Shown here piece by piece: positions 1 through 5,490 of a DNA stretch of 8,180 nucleotides (positions are counted from its first letter, which is position 1; every line of letters begins with the position of its first letter). Under the pieces are notes generated by a model. The model was not told the origin of the DNA and made no database searches. It worked only from the letters and a program-made list of their open reading frames with translations. A program made the translations under genes and the position numbers. Source of the stretch: Verrucomicrobiota bacterium (GTDB lineage Bacteria; Verrucomicrobiota; Verrucomicrobiia; Opitutales; Opitutaceae). The DNA lies in the NCBI GenBank assembly GCA_030916665.1, contig JAUPWC010000125.1, positions 1 to 8,180 on the forward strand, given 5' to 3'.

Positions 1-1
1 C

Positions 2-106
2 GAAGTTCGGCTAAAAACCCAACTCGAAGAACTCTCGGCAGATCGCCAACGCCTGCGCAATCTCACCGACTTTCCGTGGCTTCACCCTGAGGTTATTATA
101 CGTTAG
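2..106 (+). CDS. 3' end of an unidentified gene (partial, C-terminal 34 residues)
   Basis: The gene enters from the left contig edge and ends at TAG 104-106. The visible 34 residues start EVRLKTQLEELSADRQRLR, a charged heptad-like stretch suggesting a helix or coiled coil, and end with DFPWLHPEVIIR. I do not recognise the family. The only functional hint is position: a SUKH-family gene starts 13 bp downstream on the same strand, and SUKH genes commonly follow polymorphic toxin genes. The end of a toxin is therefore possible, but nothing in these residues proves it. GC content over the first 120 bases is roughly 50-55 percent, below the rest of the contig. Confidence 0.5.
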   Translation, partial: EVRLKTQLEELSADRQRLRNLTDFPWLHPEVIIR

Positions 107-119
107 AGTCGGAAATGGT

Positions 120-436
120 ATGAGTCGATTAACTATGAACCCCGCCGAATTCCGAATCCGTCAGGCCCCCGCTACCGCCGAGGAACTTTCGCAGCTCCTT
201 GCCGAATGCGGCGAACTGCCATCGGCGTATATTGACTTCCTGCGCATAAGGAACGGCGCAGAGTGTGGCCAAATGATGCGACGGGAGCTTCGCTGCGCAT
301 CCTGCCGACGTGGGAAATCGCGCGGTTGAACCATGGTTATCAGATCGCGCACTATCTTCCTGATTTGTTGTGCTTCGCATCCGATGGGGGAGATCACGCG
401 TTCGCGTTTCGACGAATCGGAGCTGCTGACGCATGA
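120..436 (+). pseudogene. SMI1/KNR4 (SUKH) family protein, frameshifted and shortened
   Basis: ATG at 120 opens a frame reading EELSQLLAECGELPSAYIDF and LRIRNGAE, the typical N-terminal half of a SUKH domain (LPxxYxxFLxxxNG). In that frame the protein soon degenerates and stops at 329. In the frame one base earlier, from about 263, the rest of the domain continues: GASLRILPTWEIARLNHGY, then YLPDLLCFASDGGDHAFAFR, ending at TGA 434-436. The family match across both frames implies loss of one base at about 255-283. Even when joined, the product is only about 105 residues and lacks the last part of the domain; family members are usually about 130-150. SUKH proteins are often immunity proteins against contact-dependent or polymorphic toxins. 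A weak GGA lies 6 nt before the ATG. The shift may be a true mutation or a consensus error near the contig end. Confidence 0.75.
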
Positions 437-499
437 CCGCCGTCGAAGTTCGTCACGCGTCCTCCGGCGGTCATAGACCGCCGCTACTGCGTTTAGCGG
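433..499. repeat. Cluster of overlapping inverted repeats between convergent genes
   Basis: GACCGCCG occurs at 435-442 and 476-483, and its reverse complement CGGCGGTC lies between them at 465-472. The middle arm can pair with either side. One hairpin, 465-483, has a perfect 8-bp stem and a 3-nt loop. The alternative pairs 433-442 with 465-474 over 10 bp. A further 6-bp stem, CCGCTA 481-486 with TAGCGG 494-499, follows. The cluster sits between the SUKH remnant (plus) and the aminotransferase gene (minus), and its first arm contains the SUKH stop codon. It could end transcription from both sides, but there is no T-run on either strand. A REP-like dispersed element is the alternative. Confidence 0.55.
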
Positions 500-506
500 A
501 CTACCC

Positions 507-1697
507 TCACTTCTTCAGCGTGGCGCAGAAGCGGGCGAGGCGCTCGACGCCCTTCTGGAGGACGGCGTCGCTCGTCGCGTAGCTGAGGCGCAGGTAGCCC
601 TCGAGGCCGAAGGCCGAGCCGGGGACGGCGGCGACGCGCTCCTTTTCGAGCAGCTGGGCGCAGAAATCAGCGTCCTTCAGGCCGAAGCTGGAAATGTTCG
701 GGAAGAGATAGAACGCGCCCTGCGACAGCAGGCACGAGACGCCGGGGATCTTGTTGAGCTCGGCATGCAGGAACTTGCGGCGGCGGTCGAAGGCGTCGGT
801 CATGACCTTGAGCGCGGCGGTGGTCTTCTCCTTCTCCTTGAGCGCCGCGAGCGCGCCGAACTGGGCGAAGGTTGTCACGTTGGACGACATCTGGCTCTGG
901 AGCTCGGCGATGGCCTTGGCGATGGGCAGCGGGGCGACGAGCGTGCCGATGCGCCAGCCGGTCATCGAGTAGGTCTTGGAGAAGCCGGCCACGACGATCG
1001 TGCGTGCCTCGATCTCCGGGCTGAAGGTCGCCACGCAGGTCGGGGTGACGCCGTCATAGACGAGGTGTTCATACATCTCGTCGGAGAGGATGTAGAGGTT
1101 GTGCTTGAGCGCGACGGCGGCGATGGCCTGCAGCTCGGCGCGGGTATAGACGGCGCCGGTCGGGTTGGACGGGGAATTGAGGATGAGCAGGCGGGTCTTG
1201 GGCGTGATCGCCGCCTCGAGCTGCGCGGGCGTGAGCTTGAAGCCGGCCTTGTCGTCGCACGCGATGAACTTCGGCACGGCGCCGGCGAGCTTCACCATCT
1301 CGGGGTAGCTGACCCAGAACGGCGCGGGAATGATGACCTCGTCGCCCGGCGAGCAGGTGGCCAGCACGGCGAGGTAGCAGGAGAACTTGCCGCCGGGTGA
1401 AACGACGACCTGCGCGGGCACGACCTTGAGGCCGTATTCGACGCCGTAGCGGTCGGCGATGGCCTGGCGGAGCGGCTCGATGCCGGGCGTGGGTGCATAC
1501 TTGGTCTTGCCGCCCTTGAGCGCGGCGATGCAGGCCTCCTTGATATGCTCCGGCGTGTCGAAATCGGGTTCGCCGGCGGCGAAGCCACACACGTCCTCGC
1601 CCGCCGCGGCCAGGGCTTTGGCCTTGGCATCAATGGCGAGGGTCGGCGAAGGCGACACGTTGCGGGCCCAGACGGACAGGGGATGCGGAGTGCTCAT
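507..1697 (-). CDS. Class I PLP-dependent aminotransferase (aspartate aminotransferase-like)
   Basis: A 396-residue cytosolic fold-type I aminotransferase, the normal length for the family. It moves an amino group between an amino acid, probably aspartate or an aromatic/other dicarboxylic substrate, and a 2-oxo acid. Family signatures appear in order: GEPDFDTP at 42-49, PSNPTG at 176-181 with cofactor-contacting N178, SDEMYE at 205-210 with D206 (pyridine nitrogen) and Y209, [13 protein letters not shown] at 239-251 with Schiff-base K241 and R249, and YLRLSYA at 368-374 with R370 binding the substrate alpha-carboxylate. This is the bacterial/archaeal Ib-like pattern, annotated aspB/aspC in many genomes; substrate cannot be fixed from sequence alone. 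The ATG at 1697 leaves a typical N-terminus. Its leader is pyrimidine-rich (ATCTCC just before ATG) with no Shine-Dalgarno site. It is separated from the upstream RHH gene by 224 bp and probably has its own promoter. Confidence 0.93.
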   Translation of the reverse strand: MSTPHPLSVWARNVSPSPTLAIDAKAKALAAAGEDVCGFAAGEPDFDTPEHIKEACIAALKGGKTKYAPTPGIEPLRQAIADRYGVEYGLKVVPAQVVVSPGGKFSCYLAVLATCSPGDEVIIPAPFWVSYPEMVKLAGAVPKFIACDDKAGFKLTPAQLEAAITPKTRLLILNSPSNPTGAVYTRAELQAIAAVALKHNLYILSDEMYEHLVYDGVTPTCVATFSPEIEARTIVVAGFSKTYSMTGWRIGTLVAPLPIAKAIAELQSQMSSNVTTFAQFGALAALKEKEKTTAALKVMTDAFDRRRKFLHAELNKIPGVSCLLSQGAFYLFPNISSFGLKDADFCAQLLEKERVAAVPGSAFGLEGYLRLSYATSDAVLQKGVERLARFCATLKK

Positions 1698-1715
1698 GGA
1701 GATATTGAAACGCAG

Positions 1716-1744
1716 GTTTAAGGGAGCGCGCGGGGCGAACGCAA
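1716..1744 (-). promoter_or_regulatory. Possible promoter of the aminotransferase gene
   Basis: On the minus strand TTGCGT (1744-1739) is followed after exactly 17 nt by TTAAAC (1721-1716), a plausible -35/-10 pair for a sigma-70-type factor. This would start transcription about 10 nt upstream of the ATG at 1697, giving a very short leader. The match to consensus is modest. Confidence 0.3.
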
Positions 1745-1834
1745 GCCGACCGTTGGCCGGGGTGATGTCATAGGGTGAGCTGTGCTGGTAGAGGAGAGGC
1801 CATCAGTCCCGGGGCCGGAACACCTCTCTTACAG

Positions 1835-1850
1835 TGGTTGCAACCATGGT
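1835..1850. promoter_or_regulatory. Palindromic site, operator-like
   Basis: TGGTTGCAACCA at 1835-1846 is a perfect 12-bp palindrome and overlaps a second one, ACCATGGT (1843-1850). It lies in the 224-bp gap upstream of the aminotransferase gene and downstream of the RHH gene. An operator is possible, but the position more than 90 bp from the proposed promoter and the lack of a known match keep this tentative. Confidence 0.25.
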
Positions 1851-1865
1851 GTAGCGCTTGAGCCG

Positions 1866-1904
1866 CACGCGAAAGCGTGGTCAGGGAGCGACCACGTTGT
1901 CGCT
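1866..1904. other. Two small hairpins downstream of the RHH gene
   Basis: CACGC (1866-1870) pairs with GCGTG (1875-1879) around a GAAA tetraloop, and AGCGAC (1887-1892) pairs with GTCGCT (1899-1904) around a 6-nt loop. They lie just after the minus-strand stop codon of the RHH gene (1922-1924), and a 10-bp palindrome TTCAATTGAA covers the stop itself (1921-1930). They may protect or end the operon transcript, but no T-run follows, so this is not a canonical intrinsic terminator. Confidence 0.3.
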
Positions 1905-1921
1905 GCGCTCCAACGCGTAGT

Positions 1922-2377
1922 TCAATTGAACCCGCTCTGGCGCTTCTTCTTCGCTTTGGGCGCCGGCTTCTTCTTCGCCGCCTTCCGCTTGCGCTTCGGG
2001 CGCGGGGGCGGCGGCGCGAGCACGGACTCCGCCGGCGGCACGGGCGGCAGGGCCGGGATTTCCATCTGGTCCACGGCGCCGCTCTCCAATTGCGGCAGAT
2101 ACGACTCCACCGCGGCCCGGACGAGCTGCCCCACACTGGTGTGCTTGGCCCGGGCGAGACGGCGCAGGTTCTGCCGGATCGGCGCGGGCAGGCGCACTGA
2201 GATCTGCAGCTGCGACGGCTTCAGCACGATGACGTTGGCGAAGTCGTAGCGCTCCAGCGCCGTGCGGATGAGCGCGCTCACGGACTTCGCCTTCTTGTCG
2301 CGCACCGGCTCGCTGATGCGGTCGAGAAACTCGACATCCAGCAGGATGGGAAAGGGCCGGGAGTCCTTGTCGCTCAT
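1922..2377 (-). CDS. Tandem ribbon-helix-helix protein with lysine-rich tail
   Basis: A 151-residue protein of unknown specific role. Residues 9-44 (FPILLDVEFLDRISEPVR..., then SALIRTALERYDF) and residues 55-96 (LQISVRLPAPIRQNLRRL..., then VGQLVRAAVESYL) each look like a ribbon-helix-helix unit: a short amphipathic strand, a helix, a turn with T/S, and a second helix ending in A(L/V)ExY. RHH proteins normally carry one unit and bind DNA as dimers, so two units could form a dimer-like fold in one chain. A proline-rich linker (about 105-126) leads to a basic tail (127-147, KRKRKAAKKK and KAKKKR) resembling histone H1-like tails, which would add non-specific DNA contact. The ATG at 2377 lies only 2 bp after the stop of the LolA-like gene, indicating translational coupling. 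No toxin partner is adjacent. DNA binding is inferred, not shown. Confidence 0.7.
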   Translation of the reverse strand: MSDKDSRPFPILLDVEFLDRISEPVRDKKAKSVSALIRTALERYDFANVIVLKPSQLQISVRLPAPIRQNLRRLARAKHTSVGQLVRAAVESYLPQLESGAVDQMEIPALPPVPPAESVLAPPPPRPKRKRKAAKKKPAPKAKKKRQSGFN

Positions 2378-2379
2378 GC

Positions 2380-3234
2380 TCAGAAGCGGACGACCTTGTC
2401 GCTCGGCGCGGCGGGCGGCGGCGTGGTCAGTCCGGCGGGCGTGAACGCCTCCGCCGGCCAGTGGAGGTCGAGCGCGGCGGCGCGCACGGTGAAGCGGGTC
2501 TTGGCACGCGTGCGGTGGTCGCGCACATCGAGGCTCTTGGGCAGGTATTGCTCTCCGACCTTTTTCAGTTCGAGCAGCGCGATGGTCTTGAGGGCGGTGT
2601 TGCCGGCGCCGAGCAGCTCCGCCTGCACCATCGCCTGGAACTGGGTGTCGATCAGCACGCGCACGCCCGTGAGTTCGGGCAACGGCACTTCCTGCCCGGC
2701 GGGCGGGCGCAGGATGAAACTGTAGGTCGGCCGGCCGCGCACCCGCGCGTGACCTTCATAAATGAAGTCTTTCCAGTAGAGAAACGGCATCTGCAGGTCG
2801 AAGACCGTCACCCCGGTGTCGGCGAGGGCCTGACCCGGCGCGGCGGTCTCCACGACATCTCCGTTCACGGTCCACGCGGAGGGTTGTGGCCCGGTTTCGA
2901 TCAGCCACGCGCCGTCGCCGATTGTGATGCGCGTCAGCGGGCCGCCCGTGCCCGGCGTGCCCAGCAGGGCGCCGGTCACAGTGCGCTCCGCGCCCTTGCG
3001 CGGCATGACGCGCAGCTCGAACGACAGCCAGTAGTCGCCAGCAATCTGCGCCTGACGGAACTCCGACAGGATGCGCGCGCCCTCGGCCTGATCGGCCGGG
3101 CCGGAGGCGCCCTTTTCCAACGGCTGACCGAACTTGTCGGTCTGCGCCGGGGCGGAGGCGGCCAGCAACAGGCCTACCACCAACAAAAAAGCCCGGTGAT
3201 TAACCGGGCTTGAAAGTGACTTACTTGGTTTCAA
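2380..3234 (-). CDS. LolA-like (TP_0789-type) periplasmic protein, putative outer-membrane lipoprotein-sorting protein
   Basis: Probably an exported protein of the LolA-like fold, related to carriers that bind lipoproteins or lipids in the periplasm. From the proposed TTG start at 3234 it has 284 residues: basic n-region to about R14, hydrophobic core AFLLVVGLLLAASAPA (15-30), and signal-peptidase I-type cleavage near APA|Q. No lipobox cysteine is seen. The mature part has the alternating strands of this group, with FIYEGHARVRGRPTYSFILR at 156-175, VLIDTQFQAMVQAELLG at 193-209 and LKKVGEQYLPKSLDVRD at 223-239, as in outer-membrane lipoprotein-sorting proteins. The frame stays open to 3312, but that part overlaps secG and is discarded. 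TTG at 3234 overlaps the secG stop by 14 nt. Alternatives are TTG 3186, TTG 3183 or GTG 3180, which give a signal peptide without a basic n-region. The secG terminator lies between these starts. Start uncertain; family assignment moderate. Confidence 0.7.
   Translation of the reverse strand: MKPSKSLSSPVNHRAFLLVVGLLLAASAPAQTDKFGQPLEKGASGPADQAEGARILSEFRQAQIAGDYWLSFELRVMPRKGAERTVTGALLGTPGTGGPLTRITIGDGAWLIETGPQPSAWTVNGDVVETAAPGQALADTGVTVFDLQMPFLYWKDFIYEGHARVRGRPTYSFILRPPAGQEVPLPELTGVRVLIDTQFQAMVQAELLGAGNTALKTIALLELKKVGEQYLPKSLDVRDHRTRAKTRFTVRAAALDLHWPAEAFTPAGLTTPPPAAPSDKVVRF
3185..3211 (-). terminator. Intrinsic terminator after secG, inside the next gene's 5' end
   Basis: Read on the minus strand, AAGCCCGGT pairs perfectly with ACCGGGCTT (9 bp, 5-nt loop TAATC) and is followed directly by more T residues, six in all counting the last stem bases. 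It begins 9 bp after the secG stop (3221-3223). This is the clearest intrinsic terminator in the window. It also lies within the reading frame of the LolA-like gene, coding for part of its signal peptide if translation starts at 3234. Confidence 0.85.
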
Positions 3235-3598
3235 CCGGCTGTGGCGTTGCGGGCTGGTTGGTGGCCGGGAGCTCCACGGCGGGCGCGGGTGCCGGCGTGG
3301 TAGCCGGAGCACTGACCTTGGGCAGCTCGGCGTTCTCCGTCGCCCGGTTCTTGGACTGGGCGATGTTGGCCAGATAGAGGCCGAAACTCAGGACAAAGAA
3401 GATGATGGCACCCTTGATGGTCGCTCCGCTCAACACGTTGTTGGTCTCGGCACCGAAGGCCGACTCCGTCGCGCCGCCGGCCATGGCGGCGCCGATGCCG
3501 CCGTCGGTCTTCGCACGCTGCATGAGCACGATCATCACCAAGAAAAGGGAGGTGAGGACCAAGATGACCGTCAGGACGCCGATGAGAATGCTGATCAT
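3221..3598 (-). CDS. secG: Preprotein translocase subunit SecG
   Basis: SecG is the small inner-membrane subunit of the SecYEG channel that exports unfolded proteins, and it aids SecA-driven movement. The 125-residue product has two membrane segments (about 4-26 and 59-80) joined by the conserved glycine-rich loop: VLMQRAKTDGGIGAAMAGG (24-42), then SAFGAETNNVL (46-56), matching the family pattern VLLQ..K..G.G..FG. A proline/alanine-rich tail of about 35 residues follows (from about 90), longer than in E. coli but usual in this kind of bacterium. The ATG at 3598 starts exactly at the first membrane segment (MISILIGVLT); the frame is open further upstream to 3853, but that stretch has no SecG character and overlaps dinB. 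A TTGACA box lies 33 bp before the start. A strong terminator follows the gene. Confidence 0.92.
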   Translation of the reverse strand: MISILIGVLTVILVLTSLFLVMIVLMQRAKTDGGIGAAMAGGATESAFGAETNNVLSGATIKGAIIFFVLSFGLYLANIAQSKNRATENAELPKVSAPATTPAPAPAVELPATNQPATPQPVETK

Positions 3599-3611
3599 AA
3601 GGGGCCAGAAG

Positions 3612-3636
3612 ATTCTACTCGGACGGGCTTTGTCAA
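3612..3636 (-). promoter_or_regulatory. Probable secG promoter
   Basis: A perfect -35 hexamer TTGACA (3636-3631, minus strand) lies in the gap between dinB and secG. The best -10-like sequence, TAGAAT (3617-3612), is only 13 nt away, which is too short. A 16-17 nt spacing lands on AATCTT/ATCTTC, and TTGGTT (3640-3635) would be 17 nt from TAGAAT. The region is the likely promoter, but the exact boxes are unsettled. Confidence 0.45.
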
Positions 3637-3675
3637 CCAAAGTTCCGATCCGGATAACGGGCCGTTTTGGTGGTA

Positions 3676-3693
3676 CCTGCGCTCCGTCGCAGG
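3676..3693. other. Small hairpin between dinB and secG
   Basis: CCTGCG (3676-3681) and CGCAGG (3688-3693) form a perfect 6-bp stem with a 6-nt loop, downstream of the dinB stop on the minus strand. No T-run follows, so a terminator role is only possible. Apart from this and the secG promoter I see nothing in the 151-bp gap. Confidence 0.25.
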
Positions 3694-3749
3694 ATGCTGG
3701 AGAGCCGGGTTTCCGAACGGCCGCATGCCCGCACGGAACGCATGCCCCC

Positions 3750-4925
3750 TCACGATACCCGCTTGGGCAGCTGGTGGCCGTGCTGCACCAAGCCCTTCTT
3801 GCCCCGGTCGTTGAGCTTGTCCAGGACCGCGGCCAGCCGGCGCTTCCTCTCATCCGTCTGCGCGAACATCTCCAGCTGGCTCCCCTGCTCCTCCACGTTG
3901 GAGAACCGCACGCTTACCAGGCGCAACGGCCGGCGCTTGGTCCAGGCCGCCCGGAGCAACTCGCCCACCAGCGGATAAAATGGCGCCTCCAGATCGGTGG
4001 CTTCGGTCAGGCTGCGACCGGCCGTGCTGTTTTCCATGCCGGGGTAGCGGACCTTTACGGTCATCGTCTTCACGCGCTTCCCGTCGGCCCGGATGGCGGG
4101 CATGAGCTCGTCGATCATGCGTTTGGCGATGCGCTCGATCTCGGCGAAGTCCCCAATGTCGTGACCGAAGGTTTCCTGCACCGAGTAACTCTTGGCGTCC
4201 TCGTGGTCCACCTCGACCGGCCGGTCGTCCTCGCCGCGCCCCATGCGGAGCATCTCTTCCCAACTGCCGCCAAAAAGGTCCTTCAACTCGCGTTCGCTGC
4301 GTGTGAACAGGTCGCTCACGAGCCGGATGCCCGCCTTTTCCAACCGCTCGGTGCTCTTCGTGCCGACGCCGGGAATGACGCTGATCTTGAGCGGCGCGAG
4401 GAAGGCCGCCTCCTCCCCCGGCAGAATCACCGTGAAGCCGCGCGGCTTGCGGGCCTTGCTGGCGATGGCGGAGACCAGCTTGTTGGCCGCGATGCCGAAC
4501 GAGGTCGGAATCTGCAGGTCGTCCCAGATGCGCTGCTGCAACGCACGCGTGCGCTTTTCAATTTCCGCCGCCGTCTTGAACCCGCAGGGCCCGAGGTCGA
4601 GGTAACCCTCGTCGATGGAGTTGCGCTGCACAAGCGGTGTGAGCGACTCGCAAAGATCGAACATCTCCCGGGACTTTTTGCTGTAAATGCCGGAGGTGTG
4701 CGGCAGCAGGATCAGGTCCGGGCAGACCTTCAGCGCGAGTTTGGTCGGCATCGGCGTATAGACGCCGCAGGCGCGCGCCTCGTAGCTCGCCGACGAGATG
4801 ATGCCCCGCTCGCGCCCGCCCACCGCGCATTTGGTCCCGCGCAGATCCGGCCGCACCGTCAGCTCGCACGACACGAAGAACGCGTCGGCATCGAGATGGA
4901 CAATAGTCGGAAGCTGGGCAGCCAC
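3750..4925 (-). CDS. dinB: DNA polymerase IV (DinB, Y-family translesion polymerase)
   Basis: A 391-residue error-prone polymerase that copies past damaged template bases. The palm carries catalytic D12 in HLDADAFF (10-17) and D105/E106 in NSIDEGYLDL (102-111). F17 aligns with the steric-gate phenylalanine that excludes ribonucleotides. SSASYEARACGV (44-55) is the fingers motif contacting the incoming nucleotide. SFGIAANKLVSAIASKARKP (142-161) and the helix-hairpin-helix ISVIPGVGTKSTERL (181-195) make up palm/thumb elements. The little finger runs from about 245 (KSYSVQETFGHDI) to about 345. QLEMF at 350-354 resembles the sliding-clamp binding motif and precedes the usual helix ending LNDRGKKG. 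The start is GTG at 4925, giving MAAQLPTIVHLDADAFF. The leader is pyrimidine-rich because a purine-rich repeat arm lies opposite, directly before the start codon. No LexA-type operator is evident. The usual SIDEAYLD alanine is G here. Confidence 0.95.
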   Translation of the reverse strand: MAAQLPTIVHLDADAFFVSCELTVRPDLRGTKCAVGGRERGIISSASYEARACGVYTPMPTKLALKVCPDLILLPHTSGIYSKKSREMFDLCESLTPLVQRNSIDEGYLDLGPCGFKTAAEIEKRTRALQQRIWDDLQIPTSFGIAANKLVSAIASKARKPRGFTVILPGEEAAFLAPLKISVIPGVGTKSTERLEKAGIRLVSDLFTRSERELKDLFGGSWEEMLRMGRGEDDRPVEVDHEDAKSYSVQETFGHDIGDFAEIERIAKRMIDELMPAIRADGKRVKTMTVKVRYPGMENSTAGRSLTEATDLEAPFYPLVGELLRAAWTKRRPLRLVSVRFSNVEEQGSQLEMFAQTDERKRRLAAVLDKLNDRGKKGLVQHGHQLPKRVS

Positions 4926-5031
4926 GGGGGAAGTAAGAAGGATGAAGGAAGAATTAAGAAGTCCGGAGATGCACGAACCACCAGATGATCGGTTTTCAAC
5001 TTCCCAACTCTTCCTTCATCCAGCTTACTTC
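4926..5031. repeat. Long imperfect inverted repeat (repeat family copies 1 and 2)
   Basis: Arms 4930-4962 and 4999-5031 are inverted copies of a purine-rich 33-mer, matching at 28 of 33 positions, around a 36-nt loop. The core shared by both arms is GGATGAAGGAAGA. The left arm begins with GGGGGAAGTA directly beside the GTG start codon of dinB, so the dinB leader is pyrimidine-rich. The element fills most of the gap between dinB (minus) and the four-helix-bundle gene (plus). Its transcript would fold into a long stem from either strand. It belongs to the same family as 5460-5490 and 6120-6218. Confidence 0.8.
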
Positions 5032-5073
5032 AAATACCGGGCCACGCCGGCTGCACGTTCTGCGGCCAACACT

Positions 5074-5080
5074 AAAGGAG
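5074..5080 (+). promoter_or_regulatory. Strong Shine-Dalgarno site of the four-helix-bundle gene
   Basis: AAAGGAG ends 5 nt before the ATG at 5086, an ideal spacing. It fixes the start codon. None of the other genes in the window has a comparable site, so this gene's translation signal differs from its neighbours. Confidence 0.75.
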
Positions 5081-5085
5081 ACCCC

Positions 5086-5442
5086 ATGAAAAAGCCCGGA
5101 ATCGATCTGCGAGCCCGCACCCTGAACTTCGCCCTCCGCATCGTGCGGATGTATGGCTGTCTGCCGAAAACGACCCCGGCCTTGGTGATCGACAAACAGG
5201 TGTTGCGCTCAGGCACCTCGGTGGGTGCCAACTACCGCGAAGCCTACCGGGGTCGCAGCAAGGCGGAATTTATCGCCAAGTGCGGCGACTCACTCCGCGA
5301 GGTTGAGGAAACCGGCTATTGGCTGGAGTTGCTTGTCGAGGGTGGCCTGATGCTTGGCACGAAACTGGCGCCATTGCGTCAGGAATGCGACGAGTTGACC
5401 GCGATTTTTGTGACCATCATCAAGCGCTCGCGCGACGGATGA
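5086..5442 (+). CDS. Four-helix-bundle protein (S23 / 23S rRNA intervening-sequence protein family)
   Basis: A 118-residue protein with the family hallmark VLRSGTSVGANYREA (39-53), followed by SKAEFIAKCGDSLREVEET (58-76) and GYWLELL (77-83). Members fold as a four-helix bundle and form pentamers; they were first found encoded in intervening sequences of 23S rRNA genes and are structurally related to Avd of diversity-generating retroelements. Their function is mostly unknown; RNA or nucleic-acid binding is suggested by the basic surface of relatives. Length and both ends are normal, so the gene looks intact. The frame is open upstream of 5086, but the strong AAAGGAG and the typical N-terminus support this start. 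The gene is on the opposite strand from both neighbours and lies between two direct copies of a repeat-bearing segment (4987-5031 and 5460-5490). No reverse transcriptase or rRNA gene is in the window. Confidence 0.92.
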   Translation: MKKPGIDLRARTLNFALRIVRMYGCLPKTTPALVIDKQVLRSGTSVGANYREAYRGRSKAEFIAKCGDSLREVEETGYWLELLVEGGLMLGTKLAPLRQECDELTAIFVTIIKRSRDG

Positions 5443-5459
5443 GTCGAACGAAGAACAAG

Positions 5460-5490
5460 GATCGGTTTCCTAATTCTTCCTTCTTAACTC
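5460..5490 (-). repeat. Purine-rich repeat family copy 3 (short form)
   Basis: On the minus strand 5490-5466 matches the short-form copy at 6131-6155 at 23 of 25 positions. On the plus strand it begins GATCGGTTTCC, nearly the same as GATCGGTTTTC at 4987-4997, which also leads into a pyrimidine-rich repeat arm. The right end overlaps the stop codon (5489-5491) of the following minus-strand gene. It fills most of the 46-bp gap between two convergent stop codons. Confidence 0.75.

Noticed and set aside
765..1400. 211-codon open frame on the plus strand
   Set aside because: Antisense shadow of the aminotransferase gene, low-complexity Gly/Arg/Glu composition.
1698..1921. tRNA or other structured RNA gene in the 224-bp gap
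   Set aside because: No cloverleaf, T-loop (GGTTCAAATCC-like) or CCA end is visible; only short isolated hairpins occur.
1922..2377. Antitoxin of a type II toxin-antitoxin pair
   Set aside because: RHH proteins are often antitoxins, but neither neighbour is a small RelE/ParE, MazF or PIN-type toxin.
3221..3853. Longer SecG start at 3853 (210 residues)
   Set aside because: The extra N-terminus has no SecG similarity, overlaps dinB and spans the promoter region; ATG 3598 begins the first membrane segment.
3402..4988. 528-codon open frame on the plus strand
   Set aside because: It is antisense to dinB and secG, both with clear catalytic or membrane motifs; the translation is Arg/Ala/His-rich with no domain, as expected for a GC-rich shadow frame.
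5086..5442. Avd protein of a diversity-generating retroelement
   Set aside because: Avd is structurally related to this family, but no reverse transcriptase, template repeat or variable repeat is visible, and the sequence fits the ordinary S23-type family.
5086..5442. Intervening sequence inside a 23S rRNA gene
   Set aside because: The flanks are dinB and a DUF4252-like gene; no rRNA sequence is present.
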